From NCBI GenBank assembly GCA_037903475.1, contig JBAJFG010000492.1, positions 806,001-870,000 of the forward strand: a stretch of 64,000 bases of DNA. The letters are read 5' to 3'. Shown here piece after piece: positions 34,645-46,700 of the stretch (the first letter of the stretch is position 1; each line of letters starts with the position of its first letter). This stretch comes from Ancylostoma caninum (Eukaryota; Nematoda; Chromadorea; Rhabditida; Ancylostomatidae). A model generated the notes under the pieces. It was not told the DNA's origin and made no database searches. It saw only the letters and a program-made list of their open reading frames with translations. The translations under genes and the position numbers were made by a program.

Positions 34645-37600
34645 CAAACAGAACAGATATGTGGAAAAAAACTGACTCATATGATAGCGTCCCAAGTGTG
34701 ACAAGCCAAAACATTTCCGGTTGCCCTATTGTCTCGGAGCCCTAGGGCTCTTCCAACGACAGTGGATACATCTGTGATATTAATAATTTTGTAGCGGAAA
34801 CTGTGCTTATTAGGCTATGTGAGGATTGCCTATTCTTATGGATCCAAAAATAATTATGATCCTGCAAGCTGCTCTCGGCGGCAACACTTTATTGCCTATG
34901 TCATAAAAGGGAACATCAAGATAACCTATCAATTATTTGAAAACTTCACCAAGGCAATGGATAATTCTTCGACCTTCGCTCTTTCACAAACAGTCAACAA
35001 GCCTCTGTTTGCCAGACTATGAGTTGCAGAGTGCAAACCTCAGCCGGTTGTGATCAATTCCGTAATCAAATAAGGAATGTTTCTGAATAGAACTCTTCGG
35101 AATATAGAATTCTCTCTATCGAAAGAACTATGTTCCCATATAAAAAATATACGTTCGTCAATGAATAGATTTGAATCTGTTCTTAACGCAGGCTCTTTCA
35201 CTTCCCTGATGTAGCAAAAGTAAAATGCGAGTTCGTTAAGTTTGTAAGTGTGAAAATCACATTCGATTGTCCATTTGACTGTCAACTCTCAGAAAATTAT
35301 GAGCACTCCGTGTCGCTACAGTTTTTTCTCAAAGTGGATGGCGGTCAAGAGGGGCGCTCGGAGATTTTTCGTGATTCGCTCGCACCTCTGCCGAAGCTCT
35401 TCATATCGGTAGCACCTGTTACCAGCTGGTGTAGGCGGCCTCACCGAATCGACCCTTGCTGCCATCAAGGTCGCGCGTCGCGAGCGTCAGAAGGACGGTG
35501 AATGTGTACAGGGTGCATGGATACCGCAAAGCGGACCGGGACAAGTGCGGCTATCGGGAGCAAATGTAGGTTCTTGGTGTTCTTATTATTGGTCTATGCT
35601 AGCATAAAATCCTCCACATAGTATTTATGCGATGCTAATTAGAGCAAAATGAATGGTAGAAAAAACGGTTGGAATTTATTGACTATTCTGAAGGTTTCTT
35701 CAGGTAACACTAATGAGTAGAAACTGCAGTGTGTGTTTGCCCGTCGACCATGCAAGATATATCTCTTGACATTTTAACCCCCGGTTCTTTTCTCAAAGGA
35801 AACTTTAACACCATACGTAAATTGCAATTATGTAAGCGTGTTGAAAAAATTAACTGGTTTCCGTCCATTTTGAGTAGAATTCGTTACTGGAAAGAAACGT
35901 ATAGCTTCAAACGAAAGTCAAACCGTCGATCAATGGTTAAATTGTCTTGAGGTGTTGTCAGAGGTGGTAGCAAACCTCTTAGAACGACGACAAAACGATG
36001 AGTAGAACTGTCAACTTTGGTTTGCAACCATGATAAGCTACGAGATAACTGACAACCGTAGTTTTTGAATTCTGCAGAACCTTCCAACCACTAGACGTTT
36101 CGAACCATTACACATGGACTACTCGGTTTCCTTGGAGTACGCTGACATTCTTCTGAGCCATATATTCCAGTGCTAACGGAACTTATGTGACCATTATAAC
36201 CCAGATGGCCAGTGAATCTCTTCCCGCATAACCTAAATTTGATGTTTTAAGTTCAGAAATGTAATTCCGTGCCCATAAAATATGCAGGATTTGATCTGGG
36301 AAGGTGTAGGGCTCTGCTCAAAAAACTATGAGTGCTTACGTCTGCTATTTTTCTGCCTCCAAGTTTCCAAAATACACTCACTATTGACTTCAATGACAAA
36401 TTTCGTGCTTTATTCGAGTGCAAATATCCAGTGCTGTTTGAGGGCACATTCCATACAATAGTACCGAGATTGAGGTTGTGGAGTGTCATACCAGCTTCAC
36501 CTGCATTCTCTTCTATTCTCCCAGAACGCACAATACGCATTCGTCCCGCGCGATGATACGTACGAGTTGTCTAGCTAGTTGTCCTCTCTAACCATGAAGG
36601 GTTCAGGTGCAGATGGCTACCGTGGCCATGGCTACCTGTGCCTATGGGAATGTACGGTCGAGGTGCTAATGAGCAAGAGCACCTCCTGACTCGGACCCCT
36701 TAAACGCAGCACCAGCCAAAACCCCAGATTCGGAGTTGAGATGCGAATAGTAATACATACAGACTTAGCAAACCATACACGTGGGACAAACACAACAATG
36801 ACTTTGCTGCAGAGAAACTTGACTCGCCGTCACGAACAAAGGGGAACATGGTTAGCGACCAATTTGCTTCTAAAATTGCTTAGTTTTTGGTGGATTTACT
36901 ATACTTATTTAGTCTTTGCTTGGATGAGTACTTGACGTCACTTTTAGATTTGTCACATCCATAGTGTCCAAGCAGAATGCAGTTTTCAAAATTTGCAAGG
37001 CCAGTAAATCACTATCAACCGTAACCGCTTGGAAAACTCGAAGAATTTTTAGGAAGTGGAAGCCAACACTCATTGTAGCACCATTCAGAGGACCGCAAAT
37101 TGACTAAATGGTGTTCACTCGTGAATAGTGAGCCGGATCCGGGTAATCGCCAAGTTGGATACGTCGGACAACATGCAATTCAGCATGAATATTCTCAATT
37201 CTTCAAAATGAAGAATATCTGTAGGAATGATCTGCACTAGATGAGTGAGCAAACCCACTGCTAGGCATATTAGAAAATTCGTCGCTGTCAAGGCTTTCTC
37301 GCCCAAATAGCTTTAGATGGGGAGCTGCCAGGGCTCTCCTAGCAGGCGACGTGGCACTATAAGTAACCGAATGTAGTGGAAAAAGCTGCCATCACGGTTA
37401 ACATAGCGGGATCGCAGCTACAACTCCACAAAGACCAGGTTAACGCTGCTAGTCTATTTACGGGGTGGTCCAAAATCACGGAGACTCACCAAAAAATTCA
37501 TATCTAAGGCTAGAAAGCGAGTTGACAAATCTGTTTCAGTATGGTGTTTTTAACTCACACATGAACAGAATCGACCTTTAAATTTTGTGAATTCTGCTAT

Positions 37601-37706
37601 CACCAGTGAGAGAAGGGCCGAACAAATCGGAGTAGGCGCCTACTGTGGCGCGGAGATAGTCTCTCCCAAGACAATTCCACGCTTCTAGAGGCGTTTGCTG
37701 CAAGGA
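34645..37706. other. no gene recognised
   Basis: Open frames at 35040-35285 and 36253-36540 (minus) look somewhat protein-like, and the second ends near a good donor (gcagac|gtaagc), but neither matches a family or joins to a neighbour. 35380-35560 is a GC-richer patch of unknown nature. Confidence 0.35.
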
Positions 37707-37717
37707 TCAAACTGTTT

Positions 37718-37998
37718 AAAAAAAAGGATAAAGGGGTCGGCGTTAATCAATCCCGTCACGAGGGATGCGGTACGCATTCGACTTCATCTGAGCAACGTAG
37801 AGGCGTTGAATGCGTATGTGCCCTGTACAATGACTTGGGGGGGGGGGGGCACCCGATGTACCAAGTCAGTGCTTCATCCTCCCAGACTCCTCTGGTACCA
37901 ATTTACCGACCCCGGAGGGATGGAAGGCTTGGTTGGCCTCGGGCGGGATCGAACCATCGATCGTGTGCGTGCCTCTTACCACTGCCCCACACGCGCCC
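37718..37998 (-). mobile_element. tRNA-derived SINE, copy 2
   Basis: This is the reverse-complement copy of the SINE at 31072-31354, with box B gatcgaaccat and box A ccactgcccca near 37940-37990 and the aaaaggataaaggggtcg tail at the left. It is flanked by the 11-bp direct repeat tcaaactgttt (37707-37717 and 37999-38009). A run of G at about 37841 has expanded relative to copy 1. Confidence 0.93.
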
Positions 37999-38009
37999 TC
38001 AAACTGTTT

Positions 38010-38614
38010 TATGAAAGCAAAATCCGTTTTGTCTCTGAATAAATATCAGAACGAGAAATCTACACGAATGAATACCGAAAATAGTAGTTGTAAGGAAGCA
38101 GACATGACTTCCTGTGCAAAAAAAATGCAAAAACGTCTGTTTAAGCTGTTTCCTGTTCTTTTTCCGATGTTTAGGTAGTGATGTGGAACTTATTAGGCTC
38201 ACAAACTTTCAATCTTAAAGTTCTTAGAAGTGTTTCGCCCGTTATTCAGTTAGTGATGGTAAATAATTTTGAAAAACACGCTCAACCCACGTCGAATTTC
38301 GGCGTATCCCCATGAGATCTTGGATCTCATATCCAAGGTAGGCAGATCTTTCATGATGACTGTAATGTTTTCCCGCAACCCACACCTTGTACTTTACGGT
38401 GTAGTGGTAAGTTTCCCTTTCGCAAAAGTTTACACGTTAGCATAACATGCGCGCCTAGATTACACAAAAAATATAGTTGGGTGATAGAACTAGGTTTGAC
38501 TGACGGCCCAGGTGTTCTTCAAATTTGTAGTTTTCGGTATTATTTCCGAAGAAGCTTCCGGGTTGAACAGATGAACACAAAAAATTGAATGCAAAATGCC
38601 AAAACTCGAGATAA
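38010..38614. other. no feature recognised
   Basis: No gene or repeat end seen. Confidence 0.4.
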
Positions 38615-38619
38615 GTCGA

Positions 38620-38926
38620 TGTTGTGGCTGATGGCTTGTTGCCAGAAGGCACTCTGTTATCGGCAGGCAGGAGACCGATGATCTCCCTAGGTGGCGTGGA
38701 GATCTCCCGTCTGGATTGATCGCAAGGAAGTGCGATGGCGGGAAACAGAGGAGTATCACCAGAATATCTACTAATAAACCTGTATTCTGGAGAGGTGTTG
38801 CTACAGAAGTAGCAGCAGAGAGTTGAGGTCCCTCGCAAGTAAGAGAGGGCTGGTGAGAGGGAGTCGCAAGTAAGAGACTCTGGATAAAAACAGCTTGTGT
38901 TCCCGGAGACAGGCGGGGACACAACA
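38620..38926 (+). mobile_element. solo LTR (family L1, copy 2)
   Basis: It begins TGTTGTG and ends CACAACA, the inverted TG...CA ends typical of LTRs. It is flanked by the perfect 5-bp direct repeat GTCGA (38615-38619 and 38927-38931). It aligns with 12218-12598. Inside, a cctcgcaagtaagaga / agtcgcaagtaagaga motif is duplicated. There is no internal retrotransposon region on either side, so it is a solo LTR. Open minus-strand frames across it are incidental. Confidence 0.9.
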
Positions 38927-38931
38927 GTCGA

Positions 38932-39320
38932 AAAGCGCGCATCGCACCCTTGTCTCCGTAATTTTCGACCACCCTGTATAAAAAGTTTACTATTCTAATG
39001 GTCGATAGGGCATATGTTGAGGGAAAATCTCTGTGAACTGCGGTAATGGCCAACAGTCATTGGAAAAGACCAGACCATCCGAAGTATAAAACATTCCGCA
39101 TCGCCAATTGCTTGGCGACTCATTGTATCGGAAATTTGAGCGGTTTTCAGGAACGGCAAAAGTGGTTGCGCGGCAAAAGTTGTGGCCCTGCGAAAAAATA
39201 CCCCCACTGCCATACCTTGCCGTACGCTACTGGCCGCCGCCACGGCAAAAAGGTATACGAGCTCTCGTCGCCGGACCTTTGCTGCGGCGACGGCGCCGCG
39301 AAGCGCTTATGCTTAACACT
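38932..39320. other. GC-rich flank of the palindromic MITE
   Basis: 39140-39310 holds several small palindromes of cgccgcggcg type (for example ggccgccgccacgg and gacggcgccgcg). It may be part of a related, more decayed element. No gene. Confidence 0.4.
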
Positions 39321-39641
39321 GCCGCTATAGTCCTCGAGGACTGTAGCACCTTGCGTCGCCGTCGCCGGCGACTGTGAGGCCGATACGCATCGATTGTGGG
39401 CGGAGCGGCGGCCGCGGCCACCGTCGCCGGCGACTGGCGATCGCCAATATCGGCGGCCGCCAATGTTGGCGACTGTGACGTCGGTGCGTATCGATTGGTC
39501 GCCAACATTGGCGATCGGCGGCCGCCAATGTTGGCGACTGCGGCGCCGGTGCGTATCGATTGTGAGGGGTGCCAACATTGGCGGCCGCCGTCGCCGGCGA
39601 CGGCGACACAAGGTCCTATACTCCTCGAGGAGTATAGCGGC
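39321..39641. mobile_element. GC-rich palindromic MITE
   Basis: About 51-bp inverted ends: gccgctatagtcctcgagga ... cgtcgccgtcgccggcgac on the left and its near-perfect reverse on the right (gtcgccggcgacggcgac ... cctcgaggagtatagcggc). The core repeats ggcgac, ggcggccgccaa and a palindromic gccaatgttggcgac, plus two copies of gtgcgtatcgattg. Both strands therefore read as arginine/proline-rich nonsense frames. No target duplication was identified. Confidence 0.85.
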
Positions 39642-40302
39642 TACCTAACCATGGGCTAATGTGGAAGCGGCAAGAGTCTGCATACCCTTTGAAACAACTC
39701 CTCTACACAAAATTTGAGAGGATTCTGTGAGACATCCTGTCTACAGCATACCTACTGTGAACTCGCAAAAATTGGTTACGGTACAAATGAATACAATATT
39801 GGTGTTTACCACCTCGAATAACCCCCTATATCAAGTTTTGGCGAAAAAAAATTCTGAAAACTCTGAAGCCCTAATGTGGAATGGTGCCCAAATTTCATAT
39901 TTCATTCCTCACTGGCCATTGCACATCGTAACAAACAATTAGAGTACATATTTCGGACCTTTCCATGTACCTGTAACAGTGAAAAGAGCCGAGTGCGCGA
40001 TTATCCATTAAGATATCGCGCTCCAACGCAAAAACAGCCAGACGTGCAGGCGTGGCGTTACGGTGGTGTGAATAAATAATGTCTGTTCCAAAAATCAGAG
40101 CAATTCAATGTGTTTTGTTTAATTACACCGAGCGCATTTTATCACACGCTGAATCATGGAAATTGGCGCTATCAATCGACGATCAATGGCTAGAAGCGCG
40201 CCAAAACATGTCTCGTCTATAACAACGTGGCGAAACTTACCTCATCTTGGCTGATGGCGAAGTGGCAAAATTTGTGAAAAAGACAGTATGTTTGATATCG
40301 AA
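39642..40302. other. no gene recognised
   Basis: No supported feature. Confidence 0.4.
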
Positions 40303-40531
40303 AAAGTTATTCATGCTTGCGGCGCGTCAAAGTTTACGCGCCGATACACAGTGCAAAGGAAGGAGGTAGAAGACAAATCTTGGCAGGTCAGCACTGTTCC
40401 TAGTTTCGCCGTTGCGACTGCCGCGCGAACAAACCGCGTTTCCATTTTCGCCGCTTTGGGTCGGCGCGAAAACTTCGTGGAGTTTTGTCTAGGCGCGTAA
40501 ACTTTGACGCGCCGCAAGCATGAATAACTTT
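40303..40531. mobile_element. 229-bp MITE with ~40-bp perfect TIRs
   Basis: aaagttattcatgcttgcgg continuing through cgcgtcaaagtttacgcgcc at 40303-40342 recurs exactly inverted at 40492-40531. A shorter inner inverted pair lies closer to the centre. No coding sequence; perfect arms suggest recent activity. Target duplication not resolved. Confidence 0.9.
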
Positions 40532-41500
40532 GAACAGGAGAAAATGGAGTTGGGGGGAGGCATTCTCGTGAAGTATATACATTCACAGCCTCTGCCAAGC
40601 CGAGAGTGTCGACGACTATAGCAAGTGCATTGCACGCGATGACCAATTTGTTGGCCTCACCGCCTATTTCGCTTATGTATTGGTGAAAGATTGAAAAAAG
40701 ATTACCGAGATAATTTTACATCGTCCGGGTGCATGGTCAAGAAAAAGTGAACGTTCCTCTGAAATCAAGTTACTCGTGTCAGAATACACGTGCGCAAATT
40801 GAACCAAGTGTGACTGTGGACCTGAAATCCCACAGAATACTTAAATGGTCCCCGAACAAGCAAAAGAGCACCAGGAAACCCGTGTAACGACGTCTGGAAC
40901 CGGAAAGAATTAAATTTAGGCGTCGGTTGCAGTGAGCGCGCGGTCCGCAATTGCACGCAGCCAATGCAGAACATTTCATTTGGAATTTCTTTTCCTCAGT
41001 GTTTTTATGTATGCGAGTTTTTCTGCGCATTGAATTACACGTTCAAGATGCAACAGTTGTCATCACCTGTGTCTGGTGTTTTTTCCATTTTGTTCACATC
41101 ATTTCCTTAATTTTAATTCTACATGCTGATTTTATCGGTTGTGAGTTGGTTCGTGGCTCTATTTTCGCTTATCAAACAACATCTTCGTTGGGCTGTTTAG
41201 TTGATCCAAGCACTATAAAGGTTTCTTTCGATATTCGGGACCATATTCTAGTCTCATTTATTTAGCTGTGAATCACCTTATATTCGTTCCGCCCCTTTCA
41301 TTTCCAGGTTTCGTGAAGTGTTCATACGTACTTTAGAGGCTAACGCTTTACTCGCTTTATTGCTTCCTGCAACTAATGTAAGATTTATTAGACTGATGCG
41401 ATAGAAATGTCGCTTGTTTGTGTCTACTCCATTTTCTTCCACAACTTCAATGAACGATAAGTTTGGCAGACTATAAATTGCCTTCGACTAATATGGACCA
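40532..41500. other. no gene recognised
   Basis: A plus-strand frame at 40951-41265 is hydrophobic but has no start context or family match. Confidence 0.35.
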
Positions 41501-42459
41501 CTAGCTGCCGTACCCGGCTTCGCTCGGGTGTTTTATTACCTTGGCTACATCATACTGCTGAGACCAATTACTATCATCGACAAATTCATTAAAATCTCCA
41601 TAATTTTGGTGACCAGCATGTTAGCGAAGCCCAGGTGACGTTTCCCATCGACTTGTGGGCGAAAAGTTAGCAAAGCTATTTCGGTGACATTGAATCGACC
41701 TATTCGTACAAAGTGGTTGTCATATTCATACTCAGCATATCGAGGTACCCCAGGAGAGATGTCTTCACCGCTCCATAGGGCGGAAGAGCCAAAAATCAAT
41801 AAAATCGAAAAACCAATATTTCATGCAAAATGTTTGTCATATTGCTATTCAGCGTATTGAAAAACCCAAGAAAACATGTCTTTGTCAGTCCCCGAGCTAA
41901 AATGGGGAAAAATCGATAAAATCAATAAATCAATATTTCGCGCAAAATGGTTGTCATTCTTATTCAGCGTGTTGAGAAACCCCAGTAGACATGTTTTTAG
42001 CACCCCATGATCAAGAAGAGCGGAAAATCGATAAAATCAATAAATCGATGAATTGGCACGAAATGGTTGTCATATTCGTGTTCAGCGCATTGAGGTACCC
42101 CAGTAGACATGTCTTTACCACCCCATGATCAAGAATAGCGAAAAATCAATAAAATCGATATAATCGATGAATTGGCACGAAATGGTTGTCATATTCGTGT
42201 TCAGCGCATTGAGGTACCCCAGTAGACATGTCTTTACCACCCCATGATCAAGAATAGCGAAAAATCAATAAAATCGATATAATCGATAAACCAATCGATA
42301 ATCCCAGGTGCAAAGTAGCCTATAACCTCCGCCGGCCAGTGGAGAGTCTACCTGCAAAATTTGGTCCCGATCGGTTCATCCTCCGCGATTTCTATTCGGA
42401 ACACACAAACACACACACACACAAACACACAAACAAACTTTCACTTTTATATATACAGA
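41501..42459 (-). mobile_element. complete non-autonomous Helitron
   Basis: On the minus strand it starts TCTGTATATATAAAAG, preceded by A (42460). It ends with the hairpin cccgagcgaagccggg, then tacggcag and CTAG, followed by T (41500). A|TC...CTRR|T without a target duplication and with a subterminal hairpin is the Helitron-superfamily signature. The 5' side has a (GT)n run. The 959-bp element has no Rep/helicase frame and contains a tandem array (next entry). A truncated relative is at 22099-22427. Confidence 0.85.
41704..42297. repeat. five ~118-bp tandem units inside the Helitron
   Basis: Units carrying (g)gttgtcatatt...ttcagcg(c/t)att gaggtaccccag and agacatgtctttaccacccc start near 41709, 41826, 41945, 42061 and 42180. 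The last two are identical over practically their full length (tail aatagcgaaaaatcaat), while the first ones are more diverged. The 22.1-kb relative has a single unit, so the array grew in this copy. Confidence 0.9.
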
Positions 42460-42610
42460 TTGCTTACTGTAAGAGCAGATCCCTGAAGGTATGCGCACAG
42501 AACTAGGAGAGCTACGACGCGTGAAAGAGAACCCTGTTCCTATATCGTCCTGTTTGGCGAATTTTTTCTTGCCATGTGAGAGCTTCTGGAGCTGGGAAGG
42601 ACATTGTCAT

Positions 42611-43237
42611 GGGAGGGAGGGCCTTTGGGTCCCGTCGAAAAATGGGCGTGGCTAGCGATGCCCCACGGATATGCGGGTGCTACGCAGCTTCTGCTGACAG
42701 CCACGTGCACTCACAAGGAATGGAGTGACTACTGAGCGTTTGCGGCACTTCTGTAACCAGTAAAGTTGAGTAACATCGAAAATTCCAGTAATTGAAAACA
42801 TCACGTCTTGATGCTTCGAAGCTGTTAAAATTACGGGTTCGAAATTATGGATACTGTATGTAAAAGTGGTTTTACCGTAACTGCACAAAAATGACATCAT
42901 TTGATGAAGTGAACGGAGATTTTGTGACTAGCCCAACGACTACCCTCTTTCATTAACAGGAAAAAAAATCGCGCAAATTTTTTTTTGGAGTACAAATCAT
43001 GAATTCAAAGTTTAATCGCATAATTTCCATTTTTCAAACCTAAACAAAAATTTCATTCAGAATGCTTCTTAGCGATTATTCATTGTTACTGGTAAGAAAG
43101 AGTGGTCGAAATGCTAGATAGTCACCCAATTCTTTGTGAGTGTGCATGGCTGTCAACAGAAGTACCGTAGCACCTGCATATCTGTGAGGCATCGTTAGCC
43201 ACGCACATTTTTCGACGGGACCCAAAGGCTACGCCAC
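42611..43237. mobile_element. Mutator-like MITE upstream of hpo-8
   Basis: Inverted ends of about 110 bp: gcctttgggtcccgtcgaaa, cgtggctagcgatgcc and cagccacgtgcactcacaa on the left match their reverse complements on the right (ttcgacgggacccaaaggc and so on). It is flanked by the 9-bp direct repeat cattgtcat (42602-42610 and 43238-43246). Long TIRs with a 9-bp duplication are characteristic of Mutator-like elements. No transposase frame. Confidence 0.82.
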
Positions 43238-43246
43238 CATTGTCAT

Positions 43247-43713
43247 GTGGCTTGCGCTACTTGTGATATTATGGAGAATCCTCCTACCCCGCCCCAATTT
43301 CGGCTTTCAAAATTTAAAAATTCTCGAGCCGCTAATGTGGAATAGTCCCGGGAATGATACTAATAACGGTTGTGATTTGGAGCAATTTTTTTCCCGAAAT
43401 AGTTGTGTTACTATGTGCTACTTGCTTTTTCTTTATCAAACTTCGATGAGGTGGTCATATCGCGCCATGCAGCGTCGTTCGTTTTTGTCCGCCTTATCAG
43501 CATCGAATCAATGCCGATTGTGTGATAACCCAAACTCTGATGAATCTGTTCGCAGACTTTAGGTTCGTAGTAATTACTGCTGTATCTGTTCCAGTTTTGT
43601 TAATTTTTTCAGTGGGGAAACTGGGTACAGGAGGTGCGGAATTCGTGCACCGAACCAGGCAGTTGTTAGCTGAGCACGGAAGATCCTCTCTGCAGTTTGT
43701 CGACGACTCAATA
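43247..43713 (+). promoter_or_regulatory. 5' region of hpo-8 with candidate spliced-leader sites
   Basis: Two acceptors precede the start codon without an in-frame upstream exon: ttaattttttcag ending at 43612 and ctctctgcag ending at 43695 (19 bases before the ATG). Either could receive a spliced leader, as is usual for nematode housekeeping genes. The 43245-43562 open frame has no signature. Confidence 0.5.
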
Positions 43714-46700
43714 ATGAAGCCAGCTCAGCTTTATCTTTTCGTTTACAATGCTGTGCAAGTTCTTGGGTGAGTCTTACATTTTTCTGAAGCATACCATTTT
43801 TCTTCGATTTCTTGATGGTTACGCACAGTGTATGAGGGAAGATTTTCTTGATTTTATTTCTGTATTTTCCATAAAGTTCTTAGATGGGGAGTAATCCTGG
43901 TCAAGACAATTCACGGTCTCTCCAAGCGCCTCACCTGGCCTGAGCTCTACACTTCTGTTGAGACCGAGGTGAAGATCTTCCAGACTCTCGCTATTCTCGA
44001 GGTAAGATCAGTTTTGTTACATCACATTTTGCTTTGGTAGTTGAATTGTAATGTAGATACGGCACAGGAAACATGTAGAATACACACGGGCACGACGATC
44101 GCGACTTTCCGTATAGCTTGTATCTTTTCTTTACTAATAGTTCATAGATGCAGTAAGGGTGAGTGATGAACTCTGTAGCTAGAGTGGCATAGTGTTTGAT
44201 GTGTCATCCCTTGCACCAACGTGTTCAATTGTGGCTCAATTGATTTTTTAAGTTTAATCTACATAGCAACCTATGGTAGTCGTGGCAGAGTTTTTCTGTC
44301 CTTTGTCATAGTTACTATGTTTTGGCGCAGGTGTCAAATTTTTGATAAAAGTCTGGCCAAGCTGATTCTATTCCAGCCGTGCCACAGATCACTGTACAGA
44401 ACAGAAACTTAATGACGGTCCGGGGGGGGGGGCACTTGATCCGACCGTACACACTTGATCCGACCGTACCCAGGGCTCTGCGCATCAAAGTCCTTTAACT
44501 TTTTGCGGGCGTTCCTGCTTGAAACTGTCTCTATTCTGTTGAAAAGGAAGTAGAACCTATCTATACGATGTTTTTCGTAAAGTTGGCTGGCTTATTGCGT
44601 TAGGATGCTAAATTCCATTGCTTGTGAGGTAAAGTGAACGATCATACAGGTATGGGCGAAGATTTTTTCATTAGTATTCAGTATTTGAGATAGCAGTAAA
44701 ACTGTAACGAATCAAACTCATCATCACGCTTCGAGGAAATGAAGTGCTAAATCAGTCAGAGCAAAAACGCATCCCTTTTTTTCCTAATGACCTGCTGGGA
44801 ATGCTTCTTTCGTACGCCTACGGGAAAAGATGGTTTTACTCAGAACATGGCAGTATTGATATCCTGGTACGCTAATGTAAACTTTACTTCGGACGACTAC
44901 TGCTCGCGCTTTAAAAGAAATGTCAGCAAAAACATGCGCGAATTTCAACAAAAGACCGAGTCATGCCAAAATACTCATGGGTGAAATTACAAATGTGTAC
45001 CAATTCATGGACAAGAGAGCCGTTAATAAAGGAAGAAAGAGGGTGATTCAAGCCCTCCTGGACATTTGGTTCGTCTAGAAATACAGTATTGAAGTACTCC
45101 ACTAATTTTCGTTGTATTTGAACAAGTTCCCAGCGATCTTTTTCTTTTTCGGTCAAAATACTGCGATAGTCTCGCACTTGTTGAACACTTTCAGTATTTT
45201 CGTATACTCTCTTAAGGCAGAAGTCGAAATCGATTGTTTGATAGGAGTTACTTTGAAGGACTTTGATGCGCAGGGCCCTGGGTACGGTCGGATCAAGTGT
45301 CCCTCCCAGACTGTCATTAAGTTTCTGTTGCTACAGATGGTTCCGCTGTGGCGCTGCTAAAGGAGTCTTATTTTTTTTTTCGAAAAGATAGGCGGATTCC
45401 GTGGCTGCGTTACGTCACGGTAAGACCCGAATGAGATACGCGGTAGGAGCACGCTTTAATTGAGGGGTTAGATAGGTTCCGCCGCGATTCTCCGGCCGCG
45501 GCGCTTTGAAACCATGCACGGAATCCGTCTTATCTTTTTGTGAAGGACGGACTATATACGCACGAATGCAAGATGAGGCGAGGTTAACACTGATCGATCG
45601 TACTTTTCGGAAATGTAAAGTTACGGCGTCAAGAAATGTAAGGTCTCTTTTCTTTCATTTAGATAGTTCATGCTGTGGTTGGTCTTGTGCGATCACCTGT
45701 CGGAACTACTGTCATGCAAGTTTGGAGCCGATTGTTGTTGGTGTGGCCTATCCTACACACTTGTGCTACCGTACGTAATGTTATTACTTTTTTTGTACTT
45801 TTTTCTCTTCTTTATTCATTCCTCATCGTCTAAGTTCATCCTCTAGTTCTTCCTCCTTCAATCGGGGAAGGACATTAGGGAAGGGGGGGGGGGGAGTGGG
45901 GAAGGTCATTGTTGTTGTCGATGTCTCAGTGATGGAACTAAAATCACTAGGGTAATGGTAAACGCAAGTATACTTCTGGTGTCGCCCAGGTTTCATTAAA
46001 AATCTCCTCACATCTTCGTTTGAATATTTGCGTTAAACGAAGAAGTGCCTTCTGATGCGCTTCTGAAGGAGTGTCAAGACCATTCCCCTTTTTTTGTACA
46101 TTTGTAGTGTTGTTTTCGTTTCAGGCCCGCCACAGCGTTGGAGTTCCTATGCTGCTTGTTGCATGGTCTGTTACTGAAGTTATTAGATATTCGTACTATG
46201 CTCTTGCGCTGTTTGGTGCTGTGCCGTTCTTCCTGACATGGATGAGGTAAAGTGATTTTAAAAAAATGCACGTTCACCACTTTTTTTTTGAATTTTGGAG
46301 TCCTTCAGTTGATAGCTTGGTTTTCTCATTGGTAGATGGCCATGAAGAGAAGTTTTGTCATTCATTAAGTGAAAATATGTATTAATGTAGGGTTGTTTTG
46401 GAAGCCTTTCTTACTTAGCAACAGATCAACTCTCTCGCTTACTGTTCAGTGTTTTTGTATGCTTCCATCAACGTTTTTTTTTCTCAAAGAAGTAGCCGTT
46501 TTTATTCTTTTCTTTTGTTTGTCGATCCAGTGACTATGTGCTTGCCGATCCAGAAAGTTACCACTGCACTATGGACCGAGCTGGAGTTTGGGTCTTTAAC
46601 GGAGTACGTGGGCACCGCTGTCTCAACTGGCGAGCCAAAAACCGCAAATAAGAACCCCACATTCACACCCACACCCGTGCGTTTGGAGCGCCGGCGCACA

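Noticed and set aside
44923..45177. Minus-strand frame with HELVH, resembling a zinc-metalloprotease motif.
   Set aside because: No other protease motif, no splice partners, and it lies inside a TIR element in an intron; a five-residue match is likely chance.
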